Positions 19,787 to 28,104 of a stretch of DNA of 64,000 nucleotides are shown in pieces. The notes beneath the pieces were generated by a model, which worked only from the letters and a program-made list of their open reading frames with translations, did no database searches and was not told the origin of the DNA. A program made the translations under genes and the position numbers. Location of the stretch: assembly GCA_006384855.1 (NCBI GenBank), contig VCJN01001573.1, positions 1 to 64,000 on the forward strand. Direction: 5' to 3'. Each line of letters begins with the position of its first letter. Within the stretch, counting starts at the first letter, position 1. This stretch comes from Tetraselmis striata. Taxonomy: Eukaryota; Chlorophyta; Chlorodendrophyceae; Chlorodendrales; Chlorodendraceae.

Positions 19787-20563
19787 TCACTCGTGCTCAC
19801 CTTCGCGGCCACGCCCGCGTCCACCGCCACGTCCTCGCCCACGCCCGCGACCTGCAGCTACAGCTGCCACCCGAGCAGTAGCGGTCGCTTCCGCGCTGCT
19901 GGCAACGGTCGCCTCGAAGACACGGCGCTCGTAGTCCTTCATGAGGTCCCCAAAAATCGCGGAACCCAGATGCTCCGAAGCAGGCTGAAAATGCTGAGCT
20001 CGCAGCACATCCAGAACACCTTGGTCACCGTGCACACGCTTGATCTCATTTAGCCTCCGCAGGAAGGCCAAACGAAACCGAAACGCCTTGTCGATGGCCT
20101 CGGCGTGGTTCCGGGCTCTCGCGAGGTAGGGGGTGAAGTCCTGGTTGGTGGCAGGGACGTAGGGCAGCAGCTCGTCGAGAGCCACGAAAAGCGCGGCCAT
20201 GTGGGCCCCGAAACACGACATCCACAAATACTCCTCATGGGCCGGTAAACGCCGGTCATCATGCTTGAGGTACTCGTTCGTTAGATCGGTGCTCAGGGGG
20301 AAGAGTCAAGGCACTCGGCTGACCGGTCGAACGGCCTCGTAACCAGACTTTGCTCTCTGCAGTAGCTCTGGCACCGCGAGGTAGTCATCCTCGGCACTCA
20401 CGGATTTTGCTCCGACACGGCCGCTCTGGGCTAGCTCTAGCAAGTCGGGGCGCTCTGCGGCTTCCCCGCTGCCTGTCGGCTGTCCCGCGATGCGCTGCCC
20501 GGCGCCGGAGCCATGTGCCCCTTCTCCATCAACAACGCGCTCACGAGCCGTCAATTGAGCTAC
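19787..20563 (-). pseudogene. Gag-like frame of the YR element, 3' part (after the Copia insertion)
   Basis: The gag-like frame starts at ATG 26945 (MPDGEEPVAEPTLES), runs to 26863, is broken by the Copia element, and resumes in the same frame at 20563 (AQLTARERVVDGEGAHG). It then meets one in-frame TGA at 20306-20308 and continues (DLTNEYLKHDDRRLPAHEEY, ALDELLPYVPATNQDF, FLRRLNEIKRVHGDQGVL) to a basic Gly/Arg tail (GRGRGRGRGGGRGRG) and a stop at 19787. The central segment is helical and resembles the ORF1/Gag proteins of DIRS-like elements in algae; the RG-rich tail would bind nucleic acid. It is disrupted both by the insertion and by the nonsense codon. Confidence 0.65.
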
Positions 20564-20862
20564 TGTAGAGCGCGGAATTTAACGTCGGCTCTTGTGTGTG
20601 CGTGAGAGCAGAGGCGGAGGGTGAGGCGATGAGTTGCTGGAAATAAAGAAGTGATTACAAGCACTGAGGCGCCCCGCGATATGCGTGTCCCCGGCTCTGA
20701 GCTCCCTACTGCGTGCTCTGACCTCCGAGCTGAGAGACAAGGCGCGCGCAGCGCGCTAAAAAGGCTCATATGCGCGATGAGCGCACATCCGGAACAGCTA
20801 GTATATCCGAGCGATCTAATCAATGGTACTACTATAGCTGCATTGCTAATCTACCATCAACA
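20564..20862 (-). repeat. 3' LTR of the Copia element
   Basis: 299 bp, TGTAGAGCGC ... CCATCAACA on the plus strand; partner of 26564-26862. Confidence 0.95.
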
Positions 20863-20872
20863 CTCCCCCCCA
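20863..20872 (-). other. Polypurine tract of the Copia element
   Basis: On the minus strand TTGGGGGGGAG ends directly at the 3' LTR (TGTTGATGG), the expected place for the plus-strand primer. Confidence 0.7.
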
Positions 20873-20938
20873 ATGCTGCAATAGGAGAGAATGTAATATT
20901 GTTGCAATGTAAGATAGCTCTAGGCATCTGACGTCGTC

Positions 20939-21511
20939 TCAGTTCCTATTCCTGCCCATGGCAGTCCTTGCATGTTTTGCCAGTGCCGGGGCCGGGAGCG
21001 GTTTTGTCAGCATGTCAGCCACATTGTTGTCGGTGGGCACGTACTTCAGTTGCACAGTGCCCGCCTGCACGTGGTCCTTGAGGAAGTGGTATTTGACGTC
21101 AATGTGTTTGGTTCTGTCGCTGATGATGCTGTTGTTGGCGAAGCTAATTGCTGACTGATTGTCCTCCAATAGCAGCAAGGGCTCCTCTGTGCGGCGGCCG
21201 AGCAATTCGTCTACCAACAACCGCAAGTGAATGCCGTCTTTGAGGGCCATGCAGAGAGCCATGTATTCTGCCTCGCAGGTGGATAACGCGATGCATGGCT
21301 GCAGAGTGGTTTTCCAATTGCAGGCCCCATAGTCACCCAGAGAATATACAAAGCCGGACCGAGATCTGCGTTGGACTGGGTCATTTGCGTAGTCAGCATC
21401 AACATGCCCAATCAGCCGGAGGCTGTCATCGGAGGATGCGCCCAATGTGAGCCCACGGTCCATGGTACCTTTCAGGTACCGGAGTACCCGTTTGAGGGCC
21501 GTCATGTGCAT
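20939..21511 (-). CDS. Copia RNase H domain (frameshifted end of pol)
   Basis: Continues pol after a frame change: MHMTALKRVLRYLKGT, then VDADYANDP, CEAEYMAL, LEDNQSAI and the terminal KHIDVKYHFLKDHV and DMLTKPL motifs of Copia RNase H. The frame starts at 21511 inside the end of the main polyprotein frame, which reads into a nonsense C-terminus (ending IGRILR) at 21426. A single indel near 21505-21520 would explain the split; it breaks an otherwise intact element. Confidence 0.85.
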   Translation of the reverse strand: MHMTALKRVLRYLKGTMDRGLTLGASSDDSLRLIGHVDADYANDPVQRRSRSGFVYSLGDYGACNWKTTLQPCIALSTCEAEYMALCMALKDGIHLRLLVDELLGRRTEEPLLLLEDNQSAISFANNSIISDRTKHIDVKYHFLKDHVQAGTVQLKYVPTDNNVADMLTKPLPAPALAKHARTAMGRNRN

Positions 21512-24500
21512 CTGAGTTAGTTGGCGCCGCCTGCACGCTGCCCAGTATGCTGAGTGCCGTGCTGATGTCTGGCCGCGTGCATGTGGCTACGTATAATAGC
21601 GATCCGAGCATCTGTTTGTATAAGGCTTTGTCTGGTGCGTCCAATGCTGGGGAGGGCGGGGCTGATGCTGGCAGATGGTTGGTGTAATTTTTGTCCATGG
21701 GAACAACGGATGCGTTGCACGCCGTCATGCCAAATCTGTTCATAATTTGAGCGATGTAGGCCGTCTGCGACAGTGTGATTTTGCCGAGGTCTCGTTCGTA
21801 ATCCACTCCCATGCCCAGTATCCACAGCTGCGGTTGCTGTTTGATCTTGAACCGTTGTTTGATGTGAGTAACAAACGCATCCAGCCACGCCTCAGAGCTG
21901 CCAGCCAGGGGCATGTCATCCACATATAGGCCCAGGATGCCATACACGTTGTTCGCTATGTATATGAAACAGCACGGATCGGCCTTGGATTGTACCCAGC
22001 CATTATCCTGCAGCCATCGGGCGATCATGTCATTCCAGTGTTTGCCCGATTGGCGAAGACCGTATATGCATTTGTCCAGCTGACATACTCTGCCCGTGCC
22101 GTCATTAAAACCATCCGGCTGACGCATGTACACCTTCTCCCCTGCAGGGATTTTCGCATTGAGGTAGGCTGTCACCGCGTCCAACTGTCTGAGATAGAGG
22201 CGTTTGGCAGCCACGATGACGAAAAACACGCGAAGGCTGGATATTCTGATCACCGGTGAGAACACCTCCGCAAAATCATGCCCCGCATGCTGTCGATTGC
22301 CGCATGCCACCAGTCTCGCCTTGTATTTTTCCAGTTCTCCATTTCTGTCAGCTTTGGCATTGAATACCCACATGCATGGGATAACATTTGCCCCTTCCGG
22401 CCATGGAACCAAATGCCATGTGCAGTTAGCAGTAAGCTGCTCATATTCCACTTGGATGGAGCCATTCCATCCTTCAGCATGCTGTGGGTCGGCAAGTGCC
22501 TGCTTGAGGGTTTTAGGTATTTTAATGTCCTTAGCAGACAGAAATGCGACTAGTGTATCAGCGGAGTGACCGATGATGCATCCCTCAGCTTCTGAAGATG
22601 TGTCCAGTAGGGCGGAATTCTGTGCAGCCTGAGCCATAATGGTCAAGGGATCGCGATCATGGGGCTGGCCTTGCATGCCGCTGTCCTGCGTAATTAGTGC
22701 AGCGGGTGATATATCCGGTGGCTTGCCCACCATGTCCGGCAGCATGTCATCTGCTTGCATGTCGCAGCAGATGCTTGTCTGAGCCATGCATGCTATTAGG
22801 CGGTCCGGGGGTTTGCGGCATCGTGAGCTTCTAATAATTTCCACTGCGTCTGCGGCAGGTGACATGATGGCATGATCTGAGATACCGTCATGATGACAGT
22901 CGTGCTGGTCATCACCCTGCCCGGTGGGCTGTGTGTCACGTGTGGTGGGCCCCTCATCTGGCAGATCCTCCACAATGATGGCAGACTGCGTTGATGGGTC
23001 CCTCCCAAAGCCAGATAGGGCTTCGTCAAATGCGACATGCACGGTGACAGTGAGTCTGCCCGTTGCCGGGTTATAAATTCTGTAGCCCGGTGACATATCA
23101 GCGTAGCCTACCATGACGCCTTTGAATGCTTTGCAGTCTAGTTTGCGCCTGCCCCCCTCCGGCAGTTTGACATATGCTTGGCAGCCGTATACTTTGCATC
23201 CTGAGAGGTCAGGGACAATGGCGCCCTTGGTCAACAGGGTGATGGGGACTCCACCTGCGGGGCCATTGGCAGGTGAGTACCGCCGGCATTTGAGCCAGTT
23301 AGCAGTATGGATGGCGGTGGTCCACATGCGACTGGGCACCGACATTTCATGCATCATGGCGCATGCTGAGTCCCGCAGTGTGCGCCAGGGTCGCTCCACC
23401 TTACCATGCTGATGATGGTGGTAAGGTGCAGTCCATTCAATCTTACCACCAAAACTCCCGATGATGTCATCCATCTCATCTGTCTCAAACACGGTGTCCC
23501 GGTCGAATCTGACCCGCGGGGCAAATTGCCTCCCCCCTTCTGACCAATAACGGAGAAAGAAATGTCGGACTTCCTGCATAATTGAGCGCATGGCATGGGC
23601 ACTGTCACTTTTATGCTTCAGGAAACGGAGCCATTCGAATCCGCTATAGTGACAAATCACCCCAATGCAATATCGGAACCCCCCTGCGGATGGGGTGTGA
23701 ACGGGCCCAAAACCATCCACGGATAACAGCTCGCATGCCCCATCGGGTTTGCGTGCTGGCTGCTTGTTGCGCTTCGCGGCCACTGCCTTATTCATGTGGC
23801 ACGATTCGCAATGGATGTTTCTTACAGCAGTGGGGAAGTGGGGCACATCCGCTACACCATGGGAGTGTTGCGCCTGCATCCCCGCCATGTGCAGATGGCC
23901 TAGGCGCTTGTGCCAGAGCTTAGCATCGTCCAACTCTGATTGGCTAAGCAAAGCAAATGGGACATGGGCCTTGGCTGAGGATGTCTGTCCATCGTCCAGT
24001 AGGTATAGGCCGTTGAGGGACTTCAGCAATACCAATCCTGCGTCAGTGGCCATCCAGCCCCAGTTAGCACCGGCGTTAAATTTGAAACCACATTGCCCAT
24101 GCTGCTGCAGCCACGATTGGCTGAGCAGTCGACCTGCTCCCATTGTGTTTGTGGATGGCAGAGATGGTGTATATAGTGCCGGCACCCGAATAGTCCGCTG
24201 ACCTATGACTGTGGCCTCATGTGGCTGGGGTAAGGCTGCGAGGCCACCCTCAAGCAAATTGATAGTGATGTCTACCATGCCTTTGCCAGCGACTGTGGTC
24301 CGGACACCGCCGACCGATTCGGTGGATGTAATTAATTCCAACTCCCCCTGAGCAAAATCTTGCGGATACGCGGTCAATGTCCAATTGCATCCCCCATCCA
24401 CTATCCACTGCCCATCTAATTTCGGGAGTGAGGTACAGCGTTGGGTTTTATCATTAGCCAAAAATGCAGTCACAGATGGGGCGAGGGTAGGGGAGGGCAC

Positions 24501-25952
24501 CTCCTCGTCCAAATCGGTGGCGTCCTCATGTGATGGGTCTGCCTCTTGCTCCAGTTCCGGCTCGGGCTGTGCCTCTCCGGAGTCAGCCAGGAGGGTAGTC
24601 TTGACTGCGTCATGTCCACCGAATTTTGCTTGCAGTGTCTTTTTCTTCGCCTGAATGTATGCCATCATCATCTGGTCTGATGCCCCGCATGCATGAGACT
24701 TGTGATTCTCCGATCCGCAGAAGCCACACACACGGGCGAATGGTGGTTTGCCACCGCCGGGCTTGCCATTGCCGGACCTGCTTCCAGGCCTGTTGGCGCT
24801 GCCGGCGGGTTTGCCACCGCCAGCCAAAAATGCGTATGATGTGGCTGTCCCATGGTCAAGGGGCTTACCATGTTCCGTTGGGTTGCTGGAATTCTCTGTC
24901 TGAAAGATGATTTCGGAGCAGATCTTCTCAGAGTCCAGTGGGCCATGGGAGTCCATGTTATTCTCCGCAAGGACGATGGAGCGAGCTGTGGCAGCGGCTG
25001 GGGCAGAGACATCCATCAACCCCATGACTAGCACCCCCAACATCATGTCCCCCAGCTGGGGCATGCCATCCACATAGCCGAGGTGGTCATTCATGTCTGA
25101 AATGAGTTTGCGTTTCACTGATACAAACTCCTCCATGCTGGTGCCTGCGGGCTGCTTTGTCACTAAGTCAGTGAGTAGCTCCACTATCTTTGGAAAGCTG
25201 GTGCGATCAAGCTTTTGATTCAGCTTATGCCATGCCACAGCTCCCTTGTTGCTGATGTTTTGGTTAGACAGCAATGTCAATTCAGAGAGGGCAACTGTGT
25301 GCTTCTGAGTGATCTGGAATAGTAAGTTGAATAAGTACATCTGCATGCCTGCGTCCAGATCAGGGTCATTGGGACCCATCATGGCCTGAGTGATGAGGGC
25401 AGGGGCTTTCATGCCAAGATAGGAAAGAAAAGAGGCCTTAAAGTCTTTGAAGAGCCGCCCACTGACTAGCGTCGGCGTCTCTTGAAGCCGAACGCTCCTA
25501 GTTACATCCGCTAGGGTCTGCCCCAGCTGTCGAGCTTGCGCGTTCGCCCAGTTAACTTCGACGGGACTGATACTCTCCCGGCGTCGGTAGCCGGTGGACG
25601 TGCCTCGGAGCCAAGGTGGTTGTCCAACCTGGCGGCCGTCCCCGAACGCCGCCCTCTCGGTCGCCGCGCGAGAGGCCGGAGCTGCTGTCTCAGCAGCCAT
25701 CTTTTCAGATGCGCTCCGCTTCTCGTGGGCTTCCAGCCTAGTGTTGAGCTCCATCTGGCATGAGTAGAGCTCGTCATACTGGTGGGACATCTGTCCCTGC
25801 ATCTCTGCCAGCTGCGATAGGAGCTGGGTCAGGAGATGCCCGCTATGTGAGTCGTCGCCTCGCCGGATGTCGGACTGGGCGTTTGCCTCTGGCGAGCCGG
25901 TCCGGTCGTCCTCGGACATCGTGGGTGGGCCGGTGATGACGAAGCAGTACAA
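21426..25952 (-). CDS. Copia gag-pol polyprotein
   Basis: About 1,500 codons in one frame; the ATG at 25919 (MSEDDRTGSPEAN) is a likelier start than the first ATG at 25952. In order: gag with a CCHC knuckle (CGFCGSENHKSHAC, about residue 404-417), protease-like WIVDGGCNWTLT (near 513, with DGGC replacing the usual D-S/T-G-A), integrase zinc region (HKRLGHLH ... CESCHMNK, near 680-725), catalytic D (VDGFGPVH), D (FDRDTVFE) and E (HGKVERPWRTL), then RT with KARLVACGN, QLDAVTAYLNA and the catalytic YVDD (near 1341). Gag and pol are fused without a stop, as usual in Copia. The last ~25 residues are out of frame; RNase H continues in another frame. Confidence 0.93.
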   Translation of the reverse strand: MYCFVITGPPTMSEDDRTGSPEANAQSDIRRGDDSHSGHLLTQLLSQLAEMQGQMSHQYDELYSCQMELNTRLEAHEKRSASEKMAAETAAPASRAATERAAFGDGRQVGQPPWLRGTSTGYRRRESISPVEVNWANAQARQLGQTLADVTRSVRLQETPTLVSGRLFKDFKASFLSYLGMKAPALITQAMMGPNDPDLDAGMQMYLFNLLFQITQKHTVALSELTLLSNQNISNKGAVAWHKLNQKLDRTSFPKIVELLTDLVTKQPAGTSMEEFVSVKRKLISDMNDHLGYVDGMPQLGDMMLGVLVMGLMDVSAPAAATARSIVLAENNMDSHGPLDSEKICSEIIFQTENSSNPTEHGKPLDHGTATSYAFLAGGGKPAGSANRPGSRSGNGKPGGGKPPFARVCGFCGSENHKSHACGASDQMMMAYIQAKKKTLQAKFGGHDAVKTTLLADSGEAQPEPELEQEADPSHEDATDLDEEVPSPTLAPSVTAFLANDKTQRCTSLPKLDGQWIVDGGCNWTLTAYPQDFAQGELELITSTESVGGVRTTVAGKGMVDITINLLEGGLAALPQPHEATVIGQRTIRVPALYTPSLPSTNTMGAGRLLSQSWLQQHGQCGFKFNAGANWGWMATDAGLVLLKSLNGLYLLDDGQTSSAKAHVPFALLSQSELDDAKLWHKRLGHLHMAGMQAQHSHGVADVPHFPTAVRNIHCESCHMNKAVAAKRNKQPARKPDGACELLSVDGFGPVHTPSAGGFRYCIGVICHYSGFEWLRFLKHKSDSAHAMRSIMQEVRHFFLRYWSEGGRQFAPRVRFDRDTVFETDEMDDIIGSFGGKIEWTAPYHHHQHGKVERPWRTLRDSACAMMHEMSVPSRMWTTAIHTANWLKCRRYSPANGPAGGVPITLLTKGAIVPDLSGCKVYGCQAYVKLPEGGRRKLDCKAFKGVMVGYADMSPGYRIYNPATGRLTVTVHVAFDEALSGFGRDPSTQSAIIVEDLPDEGPTTRDTQPTGQGDDQHDCHHDGISDHAIMSPAADAVEIIRSSRCRKPPDRLIACMAQTSICCDMQADDMLPDMVGKPPDISPAALITQDSGMQGQPHDRDPLTIMAQAAQNSALLDTSSEAEGCIIGHSADTLVAFLSAKDIKIPKTLKQALADPQHAEGWNGSIQVEYEQLTANCTWHLVPWPEGANVIPCMWVFNAKADRNGELEKYKARLVACGNRQHAGHDFAEVFSPVIRISSLRVFFVIVAAKRLYLRQLDAVTAYLNAKIPAGEKVYMRQPDGFNDGTGRVCQLDKCIYGLRQSGKHWNDMIARWLQDNGWVQSKADPCCFIYIANNVYGILGLYVDDMPLAGSSEAWLDAFVTHIKQRFKIKQQPQLWILGMGVDYERDLGKITLSQTAYIAQIMNRFGMTACNASVVPMDKNYTNHLPASAPPSPALDAPDKALYKQMLGSLLYVATCTRPDISTALSILGSVQAAPTNSDAHDGPQTGTPVPERYHGPWAHIGRILR

Positions 25953-26376
25953 GAAGCGGTGAAAACCACTCGTCGCGGCAGTGCCTACGGCGGGTTGAGA
26001 AAGGTTGGGTCGAGAGACCCACCACCCCCCGGCTCTGAAGCCTAAGAGATGGCCCTAAGCTCTCCCTTTTCCGAGTCCTCCACCCAAGTGTGGGGCACTG
26101 CCGGGACGCGTGGGCTGTCCCAGCTGTCCCAGAGACGGGTATCCGGCTGTCGTGCACGTGTGAGATGCACCGTCACAGCTCGCGCCGCTCGCAACGCTCC
26201 GTAACGCTCCGGTACCTGTATCGTGCAACGCTCGCAACGCTCCGTAATGCTCCTGTACCTGTGCCCCGCTCCGGTACCTGTGTGGTGCTGACTCGTGCAG
26301 CTGGCCCAGGGGGAGAACGCTGACAAGACGCTTCGGGAGGATTCGTGGATGTGACTCGAGTGGTCGAGTCCGAATG

Positions 26377-26403
26377 GGGGGGGGGGGGGGGGCGAAGGAG
26401 GGG
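26377..26403. repeat. Poly-G run in the Copia 5' leader
   Basis: Eighteen or so G at 26377-26393 plus strand, followed by a second short G run; non-coding leader between LTR and gag. Confidence 0.7.
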
Positions 26404-26563
26404 GGCTTGCAGCGAATTAGTCGCCTCAAACCCGAGTGGTTCGCCGAGCCTTGTTCAACAGCGGGCTCGAGCTACGCGCAGAAAAAAAACGCGGACTTCT
26501 CAGCGTGTCCTAAGTGATCGAGGACTGCCTCACCCTCGCAGTGACGAGAGGGCAACCATAACC

Positions 26564-26862
26564 TGTAGAGCGCGGAATTTAACGTCGGCTCTTGTGTGTG
26601 CGTGAGAGCAGAGGCGGAGGGTGAGGCGATGAGTTGCTGGAAATAAAGAAGTGATTACAAGCACTGAGGCGCCCCGCGATATGCGTGTCCCCGGCTCCGA
26701 GCTCCCTACTGCGTGCTCTGACCTCCGAGCTGAGAGACAAGGCGCGCGCAGCGCGCTAAAAAGGCTCATATGCGCGATGAGCGCACATCCGGAACAGCTA
26801 GTATATCCGAGCGATCTAATCAATGGTACTACTATAGCTGCATTGCTAATCTACCATCAACA
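26564..26862 (-). repeat. 5' LTR of the Copia element
   Basis: 299 bp, one mismatch to the 3' LTR. The sequence immediately inside it (minus strand GGTTATGGTTGCCC) should be the primer-binding site, but I cannot match it to a specific tRNA. Confidence 0.95.
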
Positions 26863-26945
26863 GCTACAGCTGTAGCCAGCGCCCGCACATCTGCTTGCAG
26901 CGACTCCAGCGTCGGCTCAGCGACGGGTTCTTCTCCATCTGGCAT
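26863..26945 (-). pseudogene. Gag-like frame of the YR element, 5' part
   Basis: First 83 nt of the gag-like frame, cut at 26863 by the Copia insertion. The 5 bases 26863-26867 (GCTAC) are the duplicated target. Removing the Copia element and one target copy gives an uninterrupted frame across the site. Confidence 0.7.
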
Positions 26946-27058
26946 GGTAACGCACGGACGTACGGACGAGAATATCACACTCGGGTGGCGAGCCGGGTGT
27001 GGTCTTGAACAACCTGGGGTGACCTTGCTCGCAACTGATTACGAGACAGTTTTTACAT

Positions 27059-27243
27059 CGCTGCGTGGAACGCAGCGAAAACTGGAAGATGCCAGGCTCA
27101 GCTGTTCTGGCTGCTTTTATGTCTACTCGTGCTGCACCTAAAAAAGGCGCAACAACAGATGCCTAGCTAGTTCCCGTACCACTGAGCAGCACTTGTAGCT
27201 AAAAAAGCGGTTAGGTCAAGGAGGGAAACCCCATAAACTAGTT
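27059..27243 (-). repeat. Split direct repeat A1 of the YR element
   Basis: 5' terminal repeat (minus orientation), 185 bp, near-identical to A2 at 17862-18040. Confidence 0.75.
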
Positions 27244-28104
27244 TCGATCAGATCGATGGCTACAAGCACAGGTATGGGGGTACTGGGCGCCGGCTGTGGG
27301 TACTGGTCCCAATACCGGCCGTCCCGCCTCGTGCGCGGTATGAGCAGGCCGCTTTTTCATGCAGGGCTTGTGTTGATCTTTTTGTATAGGTACTGCTTTC
27401 AGCACGGTGGATTTCTTACTGGCCTTTTTGTAATTTAAACCTGGACCTCAAATAAACGTATCCCATATACAGGTACGAACTTGCACCTTCTGCGGCCAGC
27501 TGCCGGTGCTGGTAGCTCCGGTGCCACTTTCGTCCGGTAAATACGCGGTATCGCCGGTACTGCTTGTAGCACTAGCTTCCTTTTTAATTTTTCCCGCACC
27601 GGGACGACAGATGGATTAGCTTCGTCCTTTTTTTTTTTTTTTTTTTTTCGCCCCCGGGACAGGACTGGCACCAGTGAACGAAACCCTTGCAGCGTCTCTA
27701 CGACGGCCGTTTAGGCAGCAATCCTAGGCTTCGTCCTATGCCCGCCCGGTACGCCAACTATTGCCGGCAGTACGAAACTGATGTAGTACTGAAGGAGTGT
27801 ATGTATCGCTTTGTATTACTCGCAGCAGTAGAGATCACAGGTATCAGTACTGGTGTGAAGTACTGCACCAGTACGGTACTGGTATCAGTACGGGTATCGC
27901 TGACCCTGGCGCGGGCGGGACAAAGCGCGCGCCATCCCTTATTGACAGCACGGCTGATGGCACATCAACGTAAATACAAGCTCCTCGCCGCCGATAGCAC
28001 AGATCGCCACATCCACACTACCCACCTCTCGACACAGTAGTCGCTGTTCAATACTCGCAGCTTCTCCCCTGCTCCAGTCCCTTGCTTTCCTCTACAATCT
28101 CGCC
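27244..28104. other. 5' flank of synthase copy B
   Basis: No gene. Contains a dispersed repeat of family R2 (GGTGGATTTCTTACTGGCC at 27410-27430, a 22-T run at 27629-27650 and CGCCCCCGGGACAGGACTGG at 27649-27668), whose inverse copy lies at 53170-53320. The last ~110 bp are CT-rich, like a 5' leader. Confidence 0.5.

Larger units (their letters stand above)
20564..26862 (-). mobile_element. Full-length Ty1/Copia LTR retrotransposon
   Basis: 6.3 kb, minus orientation. LTRs at 20564-20862 and 26564-26862 begin TGT and end ACA, are 299 bp each and differ at one site (T 20698 versus C 26698). They are flanked by a perfect 5-bp target duplication GCTAC (20559-20563 and 26863-26867). A G-rich polypurine tract abuts the 3' LTR. 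The internal region encodes gag, protease, integrase, reverse transcriptase and RNase H in Copia order (integrase before RT). The near-identical LTRs indicate a very recent insertion. It landed in the gag-like frame of the YR element. Confidence 0.95.
17738..27243 (-). mobile_element. Tyrosine-recombinase (DIRS/PAT/Ngaro-like) retroelement, interrupted by a Copia element
   Basis: Read on the minus strand the order is A1 (27243-27059), a gag-like frame (with the Copia element inside it), a tyrosine recombinase, B1 (18069-18042), A2 (18040-17862), B2 (17765-17738). This A1 ... B1-A2-B2 arrangement is the split-direct-repeat ending that defines PAT/Ngaro-type YR retroelements. No reverse transcriptase or RNase H lies between gag and recombinase, so the copy is internally deleted or belongs to a non-autonomous lineage. 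Coding frames carry stops and shifts, so the copy looks inactive. The outer boundary beyond B2 is uncertain by some tens of bases. Confidence 0.7.
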
